Source of the DNA: Haematobia irritans
Lineage: Eukaryota; Arthropoda; Insecta; Diptera; Muscidae
Direction of reading: 5' to 3'
Assembly: GCF_050003625.1 (NCBI RefSeq)
Contig: NC_134398.1
Coordinates: forward strand, 83,887,983 to 83,951,982
Length of the DNA: 64,000 nt
The notes beneath the pieces are model-generated. The model made no database searches, was not told where the DNA came from, and saw only the letters and a list, made by a program, of their open reading frames with translations. Numbering within the stretch: the first letter of the stretch is position 1; each line of letters opens with the position of its first letter. Below, piece by piece: positions 12,150 through 24,180 of this stretch. The position numbers and the translations under genes are program-made.

Positions 12150-13905
12150 TGTAGATCATAGATATAGGGTAGATCATGCTATTCTTATATGTAAACTTAT
12201 GACTTTCTTTGGATTTTCATCTTCTGCATGTTTGTTAGTTAAGTCTTACCTTGGAAATAGATTTCAATATGTTTGTAGTGGTGGTCATTGCTCGAGTATG
12301 TTGCGTGTAGTTAGTGGTGTTCCACAGGGGTCTGTACTTGGGCCGCTTTTATTCATTATGTTCATTAATGATCTGTTTGATTTAGTAGCTAGTCCGAATT
12401 GTTTACCATTTGCGTTTGCTGATGATATACAACTTCTTTTTAAAAGTCAGTCTGATTTCCCTGATGTCCTGCAAAGTGTTATTGACGATACGTCAAGAGT
12501 TTTATGTGACTGGATGTGTACAAATGGTCTTTCTGTTAATACTGACAAAACTAAGGCGATTAGGTTCACTAATCATGGGGATGTGTCTGTGAATTTTGGG
12601 AATGTGCCAATCGCCTTTGTTGATCGTGTCAAGTGTCTTGGTGTTGTCTTGGATTCTGACTTATCATTTCAACCTCATATCAGTGCAATATGTTCTAGGA
12701 TTAATTTTCTTTTAAGTAAGTTGTACAATGTTGAATTACATATGCCGTTTGTGATTAGGAAGAGAGTAGCTCATTCCCTGTTGATGCCTGTCATTTTGTA
12801 TTGTTTAGAGGTGTTTTCTGGGACGTTAGGATTTGTCTTCAAGAAAATTCAGCTGATTTTTAATAGAATAATTAGATTTGTTTATGCTCTCAATGTTCGT
12901 CAGCATGTGACACCATGTGTCATTGACTTTTTGGGATGTGAATTTTGCAAATTTGTAGATATTCGTGTTTTGTTGCATTTCCATAAGGTATATAGGACAC
13001 AAACGCCTAGGTACGTTGCGGAATTGTTTACCTTCTGCAGGTCGGTTCGTAACCCACAAATATTTATACCTAGGTTAACGACTTCATTAGAAAAGTCTTA
13101 TTTTGTCCGCGTTGCTCGCATTTTCAATGCATTACCTATTTCTCTCAAGATATTTAATTGTTCCTCAACTACATTTCGTAAAAGACTACATGTTCATTTT
13201 TCTAATTCATGAGTCAAATGTGTGATAAGTACTAAGTCTTATATAATTTATGTCAGTTAATAATTTTAATTTTATTTTTATTATTTTTATTATTTTTTTC
13301 TTTTTTTTTTTTTGTTATGTTAAATGTTAATTTAATTTTTATCCTGCATGTATTGTCTCATCCCTAACGTTGTGTTAGCAGATGTTGACTAGTTACTGAG
13401 TAGCTGTAAATTCTTTAATTAATTTTTTTAATTTTTATTTATTTTTTTATATATATATATTTTTTATTTAGTTTTTAGTTTTTTTTTATTTAGTTTGTAT
13501 TATGTTATATCATTTTTTTATTTATTTTATTGAGTCTCTTTACTAGCTTTTTATGTTAGTATTGCTGTCTTACTCACATATTCATGTTTTTTTTTTTTTA
13601 CTTTGTTATTTTTTTTTTTATTGTTCTTATTTTTTAATTTTTTAAATTGATAATTTAATTTATTTTTTTTTTAATAGTTTTTTTCTTAATTTTGTTAATT
13701 TGTTTTAATTATTATGTATTTGTTTGATTCAAATTCAGTTTAGTCACTTATTGATACTATTTTTGTTATTAATTTCTAGTTTTTAAGCGCATAATTTTTA
13801 TAATTTGTTATTATTGCTATGTTTGTGTAGTTTTGGAATCCGTATATGGCTTTGCAGCTTGGATTCGCCAAGAGAAAATAAATAAATAAATAAAATAAAA
13901 TAAAT
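12150..13905 (+). mobile_element. 5'-truncated LINE with A-rich tail
   Basis: It contains the RT C-terminal half, a very T-rich 3' UTR (13213-13870) and a tail of repeated aaata/aaaat at about 13876-13905. The 5' junction is not defined and I could not find a convincing target duplication. It is inserted in the A1 region. Confidence 0.7.
12199..13212 (+). pseudogene. LINE reverse transcriptase, C-terminal half (open frame)
   Basis: This 337-residue open frame contains SGVPQGSVLGPLLFIMFIND (RT motif 4 region) and PFAFADDIQLLF with the catalytic FADD. A thumb and C-terminal extension follow, ending at a natural stop. Palm blocks upstream, including the first catalytic Asp, and the endonuclease are missing. 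The fragment is therefore 5' truncated, as is usual for LINEs, although the remaining frame has no internal stops, suggesting a fairly recent insertion. The style is of the Jockey/CR1 type; the clade is not resolved. Confidence 0.85.
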
Positions 13906-14269
13906 TGTTTGAGTTACACGAAAAAGTAACGTATGCATATGACGCATAAAGTTGACAAACTTTTAACTTTTCAATGCGTCGGGTGCGTTGACAACATTAA
14001 ACAATATGTAAACAAATCAAGAAACGAAAAACAGTCTAAAATATGGACGAAAAGTTATTGATTGAAGTTAAAATACATAAAGTCAAAAGTGCGTGGAATA
14101 CAAAAACACAACAAAAAGCGCAGAGGCAAGGGATGTAATCAGCAAATTCGTTGGTGTTCCGACGGATGCTGTGTAACTCAATTGAAGAATCGTATTCGTC
14201 AACGCTTCAAGTTTTTAACAATTTTATTTGGTTGCACTTTGAAATCTTTCTGGAAACTTTTTCTGATAA

Positions 14270-14491
14270 AGGTGAGTACTATGTTCGTATTTTTCACCAA
14301 AACACTAAATTAAAAGTACAAAAATCTATATGAAGACGATTATATTTTTATAAAGTCTTGTGAAATAATTAAAGGAAAAGATCTAATGAATTGATTTTGA
14401 ACAATTTTATTTTTATAGTTTAATTAATTTAAAAAAGTAACCGTGAAAACAAGCTGGTTTTCAGCATGAAAACTGAACATAGAACTCAGCT
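14270..14491 (+). mobile_element. D-type MITE in A1
   Basis: 222 bp, TIR AGGTGAGTACTATGTTC, ending GAACTCAGCT. TAA duplications lie at 14267-14269 and 14492-14494. Uninterrupted A copies read gataagccactc at this point, which confirms the target. Confidence 0.88.
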
Positions 14492-15122
14492 TAAGCCATT
14501 CATTTTTCATCGGCCAGCTTCATAATGTTTGCAAGTATGTAGCATCCAAAGATTTTAGTTTTCTGCAAAAATATTTAAATTTAGTGACTTCTCTAAAATG
14601 TGGATTTAATTTTTCATATTGACTTACCAATTATTATAAACTATTTGAAACAGTTCCAGTTAATTATCCAACATTTTTTCATCAGTCAGATTTTTAATGT
14701 TTTCAAGAACGTAGAATCCATAATTTTAGTTTTCGGCAAAGAGATATACATTTACTGACTTCCTTAAAATTTTATTTCATTTTTTATTTTCACTTACCTA
14801 TTATTATAAACTATTTGGAGCAAATTAAGTTATTTGTCTAAAATTTTCCATTTTTTTATTTCTTCCACTTGACCACGAACTTCGTTGCACAAAGAAGTAT
14901 TAAAAACCTCATGGTTTTTGCGTTGCATTTTTAGGGTAGTGTTTTGTCAAAGTTTTCTCATATTATCTTCAACACATTTTCAATGATTTCGTCAACATTT
15001 TGGCAAATTTAATGTAATTCGCAACCAATTTGAAGCCAAGTTGAATTTATATTGAAAATTACATTTACCCTCAAACTGAAAAGTTGTTGCATTTGAAAAA
15101 CGCTCATCCTGTGTTTATTGGG

Positions 15123-15270
15123 TTGGGCCTGTTTTTATATGAAGGAGTTGCCAGATCGAAACAAAATTTAACATGTGTTCATAAGAGATGGAAGTTTCCA
15201 AAACACTTAACTTTTTTCTGTTTATACCGCGCTTTTTGTGCTAGGCTAAGAAGTTTCCGAACTGCCCTCG
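15123..15270 (-). mobile_element. Mariner 5' leader and 5' TIR
   Basis: Reverse complement of the terminus at 5400: AAGAAGTTTCCGAACTGCCC then CTCG and TA. It lies just beyond the A1 element and completes the split mariner. There is no coding sequence. Confidence 0.8.
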
Positions 15271-15272
15271 TA

Positions 15273-16255
15273 AGGTATTTTTATGGAAATCGAAGGCGCG
15301 CTAACCTAGTGATTTTTGACATTTTTGTATAATTGCACTCGGACTTCTAATGCTCTACATCTAATATACCCAATTTGAATTTAATTTTTGAGTTCTTTGG
15401 ATGATATTTAATTGAATTGTTGCATAGTTCTTTTCATTATATGATCTTCTTTTGGCGTAGTCTTAGGGTTTCTTCTACCCAAGTCTACAGTTTTGGTGCA
15501 TCCACTGTTTATAACTTTAGACGCAGTTTGTTTTTGCATATTATACTCGTCCGAAGTTCGTTTTTGTGATACCCCAACTTTAAAATCATCGATATTTTGT
15601 TTTTTATGTTGATTATGCTTATTACCGATAATTTTGTCTAATTATTCAAAAAATAGGGCATAAAGGCCTATGACGACCAAATTATGACCAAATTAGGCAA
15701 TGAACTTAAGATATTCCTGCAATGCCCTGCTTATACATTTAATCCATATTCTTATAGGTCCTTGTATCTATTTCAGATAAAAAAAAATGATAATGCCCTT
15801 AAAGAAGAAAATATTACAGGGTGTAGGTGAACAGGTTAAATCATACGATTCTTTACCTTTCGTTAAATATCAATTTTTAATAACAGCCCATTCATTTTCC
15901 CAATTAGAATTTGGAAATACTACTCCATAACGATTATTTTTTAAGTGGAAGCGAAACAACAAAGTTATTATTATGGGAGATATACCAAGATTAAGTTCAT
16001 AGTAGGGCTAGTTGCAAATGTTTTGATCAGCACTGTACATTTGAGAATAGAGGTAGATTTTGGAGAAAAATACAATGGATCGAAAAACTGTTTTATTGTA
16101 AAAAAATTTTGCTTGATATGTACATTTTATGAAAGAACATGAAATATTGGCCACTCAGTCCAAAGCTTCATGTGCTTCGTCGGATAAAAATTGTTAAAAA
16201 AATTATATACAGTGCACTCGCGGTAACTATTATATAGTGCCAGATCTATGGTTAA
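15273..16255. other. No gene seen
   Basis: AT-rich sequence with only short frames (such as 15945-16142) that match nothing I recognise. It may be host intergenic DNA or an old repeat. Confidence 0.4.
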
Positions 16256-16334
16256 CGCATCATTTGAGTACAACTATTGGGTGCCTTTTTAGATAAATTT
16301 AGAACGAAGCCAAAAAGAGCCCTTCAAACTTTTT
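16256..16334 (+). repeat. C-element fragment
   Basis: The stretch with gagtacaactattgggtgcc and gcccttcaaactt parallels 11043-11115 and 42230-42300 in the two full C copies. Only the central part remains. Confidence 0.6.
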
Positions 16335-16492
16335 ATTTAGATATAGCTACAAAATAGATTCTTTTCGATCAATAACCGTCCACTGTCTCTTATCATACAA
16401 AAGGCGTTATTTTTTATTAATTTTTTTAAAAGCTCAGCCGGAAATTTAAGATACCAACAAGAAATTAAACGAACAACTTTCCTGCAAATATA

Positions 16493-17422
16493 AAGGGTGA
16501 TTTGTTAAGAGCTTGATAACTTTTTAAAAAAAAAACGCATAAAATTTGCAAAATCTCATCGGTTCTTTATTTGAAACGTTAGATTGGTCCATGACATTTA
16601 CTTTTTGAAGATAATTTCATTTAAATGTTGACCGCGGCTGCGTCTTAGGTGGTCCATTCGGAAAGTCCAATTTTGGGCAACTTTTTCGAGCATTTCGGCC
16701 GGAATAGCCCGAATTTCTTCGGAAATGTTGTCTTCCAAAGCTGGAATAGTTGCTGGCTTATTTCTGTAGACTTTAGACTTGACGTAGCCCCACAAAAAAT
16801 AGTCTAAAGGCGTCAAATCGCATGATCTTGGTGGCCAACTTACCGGTCCATTTCTTGAGATGAATTGTTCTCCGAAGTTTTCCCTCAAAATGGCCATAGA
16901 ATCGCGAGCTGTGTGGCATGTAGCGCCATCTTGTTGAAACCACATGTCAACCAAGTTCAGTTCTTCCATTTTTGGCAACAAAAAGTTTGTTAGCATCGAA
17001 CGATAGCGATCGCCATTCACCGTAACGTTGCGTCCAACAGCATCTTTGAAAAAATACGGTCCAATGATTCCACCAGCGTACAAACCACACCAAACAGTGC
17101 ATTTTCGGGATGCATGGGCAGTTCTTGAACGGCTTCTGGTTGCTCTTCACTCCAAATGCGGCAATTTTGCTTATTTACGTAGCCATTCAACCAGAAATGA
17201 GCCTCATCGCTGAACAAAATTTGTCGATAAAAAAGCGGATTTTCTGCCAACTTTTCTAGGGCCCATTCACTGAAAATTCGACGTTGTGGCAGATCGTTCG
17301 TCTATTCATGATGAAATGTCAAAGCATACTGAGCATCTTTCTCTTTGACACCATGTCTGAAATCCCACGTGATCTGTCAAATACTAATGCATGAAAATCC
17401 TAACCTCAAAAGAATCACCCTT
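16493..17422 (-). mobile_element. rosa-like (DD41D) mariner deletion derivative, copy 1
   Basis: The element runs from AAGGGTGATT to AATCACCCTT, 930 bp, between TA dinucleotides (16491-16492 and 17423-17424). It is on the minus strand. It shares with copies 2 and 3 the same internal deletion that removes the transposase N-terminal domain. Tc1/mariner elements duplicate TA on insertion. Confidence 0.92.
16598..17250 (-). pseudogene. DD41D transposase remnant with frameshift
   Basis: The catalytic core includes ILFSDEAHFWLNGYV (first Asp), WFQQDGATCHTARD (second Asp) and CDLTPLDYFLWG (third Asp). There are 41 residues between the last two, the spacing of the rosa group. One A is missing near 17102 (four A where the sister copies have five), which breaks the frame. 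The N-terminal DNA-binding domain is absent. Confidence 0.9.
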
Positions 17423-17424
17423 TA

Positions 17425-17789
17425 GAATCTAATGCTACACATTTTGAACCTAACTTCAGGAACCATACCATACCATTTGAACCGCTTGTCGTGAGAGGAC
17501 ATTTAACTATTATGTAAAATTTTACTATAAAATGTATGACCTCAAATGTTCAGAACAAAGTCTCTAAGTATCCATAATTTACTACATGCTCCATATTAAC
17601 CGAATTTCCACATCATATTATGCCGATGTCTGTCTGTTGTAGTCATCATAATTATCTGCAACAAAAGCTGCATCGAATAACTTTTCACTGCATGTATGAA
17701 ATTCGCTTTCGAATACACATACTCTCAGAGCGCAAACATTGAAGTGAAGAAGGCAGTTGTTTATTAAATACCAACGAGTACTTATCCGC
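17425..17789. other. No gene seen
   Basis: Between a rosa copy and an RT remnant. I see no conserved frame, repeat end or RNA gene here. Confidence 0.4.
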
Positions 17790-18970
17790 AACAATGTGTT
17801 CCGAATGTCTCTCTGCTCCGTTGTCGATGTTATTTAATAGTTCATTGAGGTTCGGTTATTTCCCTCTACCACTTCATAAGTTGGGGAGCCCCTTTGATGT
17901 GGGTAATTATAGGGGGATAGCAAAATTGAGTGCTATTCCCAAGGTTTTTGAAAAGAAGGTGACTGATGTTTTGTCGCATGGCATTTCTTCGATGCTGGAT
18001 CCCTGCCAACATGGTTTTCGTAAGGGCCTATCGACTACTACGAACTTGGTGGAATTTACTTCTCATGTTATTAATCATTTGTTGTTGGGAATCAGACTCA
18101 TGTTATTTATAAGGATTTTAGTAAGGCTTTTGACCGGGTGAATAATAAGCTCTTGTTATATAAGCTGGATAGGATTGGATTGGCCAATACACTTTTGGCT
18201 TGGATTTCGTCGTATCTTGATTGCCGTACACAGTTTGTGTCTTTTGGTGATTCCTATTCAAGGTGCTTTGATGTCCCATCAGGTGTGCCTCAGGGTAGTC
18301 ATTACAAGGTGACTTGGATAGCTTTGATGATTGGTGTAGGGTAAATCTGATGGATTTGAACTTGAGGAAATGCAAGTTTATGTGATTCTTTAGGTCTAGG
18401 CCTATTGATGTTCGGTATAGTATACGGGGCTCGTTATTGGAAGAGGTTGATTCTTTTGTTGATCTTGGCATTGTTATGGATCATAGGCTTAATTTTAATG
18501 GTCATACTGATTCGATGGTGAGTAAGGCGTATGGGGTTCTAGGATTCATAACGAGTTGGGCGAAGGAGTTTTCGGACCCTTATGTTACAAAGAGGCTTTT
18601 TACTGCCCTTGTTAGACCCATTCTAAAGTATGGTTCTATCGTGTGGGATCCTCAGTATGAAGTTTACATTGATAGGATAGAATCGGTTCAGAAGCAGTTC
18701 TTGTTGTTCGCTTTGAGACATCTTCATTGGAACAGTGATTTTGTTCTTCCTTCATAAACATCAAGATTGAGTCTGATTAATTTGCCTGCTCTTAGGAGCC
18801 GACGGACGATGTTGAGCTCCATGATGATGTATAGGTTAGTTAGTGGGGATATTCCATGCTCGGAATTGATATTTAGGATTAGGATAAATGTTCCTTTTAG
18901 GGCATCTAGGAATTACCAGTTTCTTTACATTGATTTTCAACGTTCGAATTATACTGAAGCGCATTCGTAG
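17790..18970 (+). pseudogene. Broken non-LTR reverse transcriptase
   Basis: Four frames in order give RT pieces: NYRGIAKLSAIPKVFEKKV and CQHGFRKGLSTTTNLVEF (fingers and palm), WISSYLDCRTQFVSFGDSY, PSGVPQGS, and then LEEVDSFVDLGIVMDHRLNF with a C-terminal region (YGSIVWDPQYEVYIDRIES). The xADD catalytic block expected after GVPQGS is deleted; SGVPQGS runs straight into later sequence. Several frameshifts are present. It is a dead LINE fragment of Jockey/CR1 style, different from the one at 12199. Confidence 0.85.
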
Positions 18971-19965
<995 letters not shown>

Positions 19966-20898
19966 AAGGGTGATTCTTTTGAGGTTAGGATTTTCATGCA
20001 TTAGTATTTGACAGATCACGTGGGATTTCAGACATGGTGTCAAAGAGAAAGATGCTCAGTATGCTTTGACATTTCATCATGAATAGACTTACGATCTGCC
20101 ACAACGTCGAATTTTCAGTGAATGGGCCCTAGAAAACTTGGCAGAAAATCCGCTTTTTTATCGACAAATTTTGTTCAGCGATGAGGCTCATTTCTGGTTG
20201 AATGGCTACGTAAATAAGCAAAATTGCCGCATTTGGAGTGAAGAGCAACCAGAAGCCGTTCAAGAACTGCCCATGCATCCCGAAAAATGCACTGTTTGGT
20301 GTGGTTTGTACGCTGGTGGAATCATTGGACCGTATTTTTTCAAAGATGCTGTTGGACGCAACGTTACGGTGAATGGCGATCGCTATCGTTCGATGCTAAC
20401 AAACTTTTTGTTGCCAAAAATGGAAGAACTGAACTTGGTTGACATGTGGTTTCAACAAGATGGCGCTACATGCCACACAGCTCGCGATTCTATGGCCATT
20501 TTGAGGGAAAACTTCGGAGAACAATTCATCTCAAGAAATGGACCGGTAAGTTGGCCACCAAGATCATGCGATTTGACGCCTTTAGACTATTTTTTGTGGG
20601 GCTACGTCAAGTCTAAAGTCTACAGAAATAAGCCAGCAACTATTCCAGCTTTGGAAGACAACATTTCCGAAGAAATTCGGGCTATTCCGGCCGAAATGCT
20701 CGAAAAAGTTGCCCAAAATTGGACTTTCCGAATGGACCACCTAAGACGCAGCCGCGGTCAACATTTAAATGAAATTATCTTCAAAAAGTAAATGTCATGG
20801 ACCAATCTAACGTTTCAAATAAAGAACCGATGAGATTTTGCAAATTTTATGCGTTTTTTTTTTTAAAAAAGTTATCAAGCTCTTAACAAATCACCCTT
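19966..20898 (+). mobile_element. rosa-like (DD41D) mariner deletion derivative, copy 2
   Basis: 933 bp from AAGGGTGATT to AATCACCCTT with TA at 19964-19965 and 20899-20900, inserted in an F repeat. It is almost identical to copies 1 and 3, which indicates recent amplification. Confidence 0.93.
20138..20791 (+). CDS. DD41D transposase catalytic core (truncated, open)
   Basis: A 217-codon uninterrupted frame covers the whole DDD catalytic domain: SDEAHFW, QQDGATCHTARD, CDLTPLDYFLWGYVKSKVY, and a natural C-terminus LNEIIFKK. The frame opens with a TTG and there is no in-frame ATG before it. Upstream in this frame lies YALTFHHE then TAG, then TYDLPQRRIFSEWA, so the N-terminal HTH domain has been deleted. 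The product would lack the TIR-binding domain and is probably not an active transposase on its own. The full enzyme would cut and paste at TA sites. Confidence 0.85.
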   Translation: MAENPLFYRQILFSDEAHFWLNGYVNKQNCRIWSEEQPEAVQELPMHPEKCTVWCGLYAGGIIGPYFFKDAVGRNVTVNGDRYRSMLTNFLLPKMEELNLVDMWFQQDGATCHTARDSMAILRENFGEQFISRNGPVSWPPRSCDLTPLDYFLWGYVKSKVYRNKPATIPALEDNISEEIRAIPAEMLEKVAQNWTFRMDHLRRSRGQHLNEIIFKK

Positions 20899-20900
20899 TA

Positions 20901-21260
20901 TATATATATATATGTATGTATGTCACATACCTCAACCGTAGCCGTTCTGTACAACAAACCGACACTTCGAATGTTAATCCATTACGAGATGTTTTCAATT
21001 AGAATTTTTGCATGCGTTCCATTGTGGTGGATATTTAAGATTCCATCCTGCCCAACTTGGCCTTATGTACTTGTTTTAGTATTGAATGGGATTGACTCGT
21101 CGTTTTGATGTGAATAACAAAACAGTCCGTTATATTAAATAAATTTATATTAGTTTGAAGGTAATTTACAAAAAGTTTTCCATTACCAAAAATGTAAACA
21201 TATTACATTTTCTAGAAATTTATGTATGTATGTGTGCAGTTGTATATTAAAAGAAATCGG
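20901..21260. other. 3' flank of the bZIP gene; no other gene seen
   Basis: It starts with a TA/GTAT stretch belonging to the repeat hit by rosa copy 2, followed by AT-rich sequence. It would contain the 3' UTR of the minus-strand gene that ends at 21261. Confidence 0.4.
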
Positions 21261-22022
21261 CTAAGCTACTTCCTGTTTAAGTATGCCAGATTCCTCCAGC
21301 AACTGTTGGAAACCATTTGGTATTCTCCCCTCGCTCAACTCACAATTCCATTGTTTGTACTAAAAAAAAAAGTTTTTATTTACAAAACTTTCTAATTCAA
21401 AATTAAAATTGTTTTGTACTGACTTACACGCTCCAATTCTGCTCTTAATGCAAGTACTGCCTTTTCGCGATCAGCGACTAGTTCTTCCAAATATTGATAC
21501 CTCAGTTTCTTGCGTGCTCGGCACTCTCTTGCACTTTGACGACTTCGTTCTGAAACCCAAGGTAATAAAGTAAGGCATTACTGATTTCTTAAATACTATG
21601 GAAACTCACCCAGCTTAGCTTTTATATCAACTTTTTCGTTGGATGCCTTACGACCAGGTTTTCTTCCACGTTTTCCTCCCTCTTTGCGTTCCTAAAAATA
21701 CATTATCCATAAGTTACCTAAATGACTTCACGGAAATAAACAACCCTTAATGTTTCTACGCATTTAAAATAGACTGTAAAATAACCCCTCTACGTCATTG
21801 CTGCGTCGTTTCAAGTGCATAGCGTGCTACATTTTATATTTGTAAATTTCAAACAGAACGTCTCTCAAAAAATTAAAGTGATATAAACTTTATAGAGGAA
21901 GTAAATGTTTATATATTGAATGTTACTACGCATAATTTTAGATTTCTGTGAATGCATAATTCTTTACATACCGAAAGATTAGGTTCCTCCGCGATGACCA
22001 TTTGCATATCTTCGCAATCCAT
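21261..22022 (-). CDS. REPTOR-BP: CREBL2 / REPTOR-BP-type bZIP transcription factor
   Basis: Four coding exons on the minus strand: 22022-21972 (starts MDCEDMQMVIAEEPN), 21691-21610, 21549-21428 and 21359-21261 (stop TAG). All introns are GT-AG and the phases join cleanly to 117 residues. Exon 2 gives the linker GGKRGRKPGRK and VDIKAKL. Exon 3 gives the bZIP: ERSRQSARECRARKKLRYQY (basic region, residues 45-64), then a zipper through LEELVADREKAVLALRAELE. Exon 4 begins YKQWNCELSEGRIPNGFQ. This order, and the KAKLERSRQSARECRARKKL core, are the signature of human CREBL2. From knowledge of the family, the Drosophila homologue partners REPTOR to drive stress and starvation genes when TORC1 is low. 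All exons are under 125 bp. No lesion seen. Confidence 0.92.
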
Positions 22023-22302
22023 AATAATAAATCTAAATAGTTTTTCTTTGTTTATTAATTCTCAAATATTATTCACGGAGTAGCTATAAACAACCACTTC
22101 TTTATAACAAACGAACAATAATAAATAATTTTCAGCGAGTTGCCGGACTAGACAAAATTGGAGAACAAGTTGCCATTACCCAAAAAGCACAAGGATGAGC
22201 ATTTTTCATAGGTAACGCCATATCAATTTGATAGTGAATCCTATCTTCAACACTAAATCAAATGGCCTTGCAAATTGCTTGCTTTCAACAAATTTTCCAA
22301 TA
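22023..22302. other. Upstream region of the bZIP gene
   Basis: Expected to hold the 5' UTR and promoter of the minus-strand gene. No TATA or Inr element stands out. The A2 element begins at 22303, so only about 280 bp of non-repeat DNA lies upstream of the start codon. Confidence 0.4.
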
Positions 22303-22415
22303 CCCAAGAAACACAAACGTTTGAAAAATACTAAATTTCAACAATTTTTCAAACATGTTCTCAAAGGATTAGGGTAATATTCAAGTTGAGAAATTGTTGA
22401 GAAAATCGCGTTCTA

Positions 22416-22761
22416 CCGAAAATTTCGCTGGAGGTGCATACCGGCCTTTAAGTCTACAACAAAAAAACAGGGCTGTGTACACAAATTTTAAACCAGCTAA
22501 TCGCTTTTCAAAAATTTTAATATATGTTCCAAATATTCCACAAATAAATTGTTTATTATTTACAGACCGTTTAAAACTTTTACGCACACAATGATTGTAA
22601 TAAATTAAATGTTTGCTACCAAAATATGCTTTTGACAACCCTGTTATTTTCATTAGAGGTGCGTACCAGCTTACGAAATTGAACGCTACCGAAAATTTCG
22701 TTAGCATAAATAGCAATGCATTTCTTATGGGAATGAAATTTTTCGCTAGAGGTGCATACCG
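22416..22761. repeat. Unclassified insert with repeated GGTGCATACCGGCCTT boxes
   Basis: The boxes accgaaaatttcgctggagg and gaggtgcataccggcc occur near both ends in direct orientation (22419-22452 and about 22737-22765), with a degenerate copy near 22660. The insert replaces part of the A2 arm. The CCGGCCT end resembles the E-type TIR but no target duplication is clear. Confidence 0.45.
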
Positions 22762-22967
22762 GCCTTAACATGCGGGCAATTTGAAATTAGGAACGTACTG
22801 GACCGCTTGTTAGAATTGATTTCCAGCAGAAGGAATTCACAAAATATCCATTTTAAACTGATATTAGCATATGAATTAAACTGACGATGTGATGCACATT
22901 TTCATCCAGAAGTTGTTGATTTCAACAATTTGTTGTTTTTAACAATTTTAATTGGTTGCACTTGTAA

Positions 22968-23399
22968 AGGCCGGTACTATGTTCATTCTTGCGAAAAATT
23001 TTTATGGAAACCATTATTTCGCACATAGAAAGCGGCGTTTTTTTAGGTAGCTTGGAGCGCTATTTTACAGGGAGCGATATTGGATTAAGTTAGTGGTTGT
23101 TGCTTGTTTTTACAAAATAACATTTTATTTTTCCTTGGGCAATTGATCTGCTATTCCTTTGATCCTTTGTATAGTTTCGGAACAAAAATATGGTCCGTGT
23201 TTGATTTATAAACCCGCACAAATAATTTTTAATAAAAAAATTATTTCCTAATTCACATTGCAAATGGCGCCGTGCTATAAACGTCAGTTTTTCAACACGA
23301 AAAAACAAAGTATCACAAATGGAAAAAATTTCGCAAATTTTTCGCATTTTTTGGTTTTGAATGGAGTTTCAACGCGAAAACCGAACAGAGTACCGGCCT
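22968..23399 (+). mobile_element. E-type Harbinger-like MITE, copy 1
   Basis: 432 bp with TIR AGGCCGGTACTATGTTC and the reverse complement of AGGCCGGTACTCTGTTC. TAA lies at 22965-22967 and 23400-23402. Uninterrupted A copies (for example near 29810, reversed) read cttgtaatgtttctgg, the empty target. Sister copies are E2 and E3 in L1. No real coding frame. Confidence 0.9.
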
Positions 23400-23733
23400 T
23401 AACGTTTCTGGAAACTTTTTCTTGTCGATAAGCCACTCATTTTTCATTGGTCAGCTTCTTATTGTTTGCAAGAATGTAGCATCCAAAGATTTTAGTTTTC
23501 TGGAAAGAGATTTAAATTTAGTGACTTCTTTAAAGTATTGATTTAATTTTTCATATTGACGTACCAATTATTATAAACTATTTGAAGCAGTTCCAGTTAA
23601 TTGTCCAACATTTTTTCATCAGTCAGCTTTTTAATGTTTTCAAGAACGTAGAATCCATAATTTTAGTTTTCGGCAAAGAGATATACATTTACTGACTTCC
23701 TTAAAATTTTATTTCATTTTTTATTTTCACTTA

Positions 23734-24180
23734 AGGTGGGTATTAAGTTCGAGTTTTTTCACTAAAGGTGAGTACTATGTTCGGTTTTTTCACCAAAACA
23801 CTAAGTTAAAACTACAAATATATTTATGAAGACGATTATATTTTGATCGAGTCTTGCCAAATAATGGATGGAAAAGATCCAAGGAATTGATTGCAAATAA
23901 TTTTATATTTCTAAATTAGTTAATTAAAAAAAGTAACCGTGAAAACAAGCTGGTTTTCAGCTTGAAAACTGAACATAGTACTCAGCTTAAAGTGAAAACT
24001 AAATCAGTAAAAAAAGGAATGAAATTATACATATTTGTTGCAGATTTTATTATAACTTGATGGGGAATAGCCCAAAGCAAGTTTTCACAGAGTTTGTATT
24101 CCTTAAAAAGTTTTATTAAAGAAAAGTAATCGTGAAAAAATGGCGATTTTAGCGGCTAAACTCGAACTTAATACTCACCT
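23734..24180 (+). mobile_element. I-type MITE containing a D-type MITE
   Basis: I element ends AGGTGGGTATTAAGTTCGAG and its reverse complement, with TTA at 23731-23733 and 24181-24183. The empty target (ttcacttacctatt) is present in A1 near 14790. Its internal sequence is split by the D element at 23766-23987. Confidence 0.9.
23766..23987 (+). mobile_element. D-type MITE nested in I2
   Basis: 222 bp, the same length as the D copy at 14270. TAA at 23763-23765 and 23988-23990. The uninterrupted I3 copy reads cactaaagtgaaaac, which proves the insertion point. Confidence 0.92.

Larger units (their letters stand above)
10484..15122 (-). mobile_element. A element copy 1 (CCCAATAAACACA TIR), heavily nested
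   Basis: The ends are CCCAATAAACACA at 10484 and TGTGTTTATTGGG ending at 15122. Internal A sequence is recognisable by comparison with the compact 1,408-bp copies at 29138 and 35067. It is split by B1, a LINE fragment and a D MITE. It lies in the mariner 5' leader. No clear target duplication is visible. There is no transposase, so it is non-autonomous. Confidence 0.8.
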
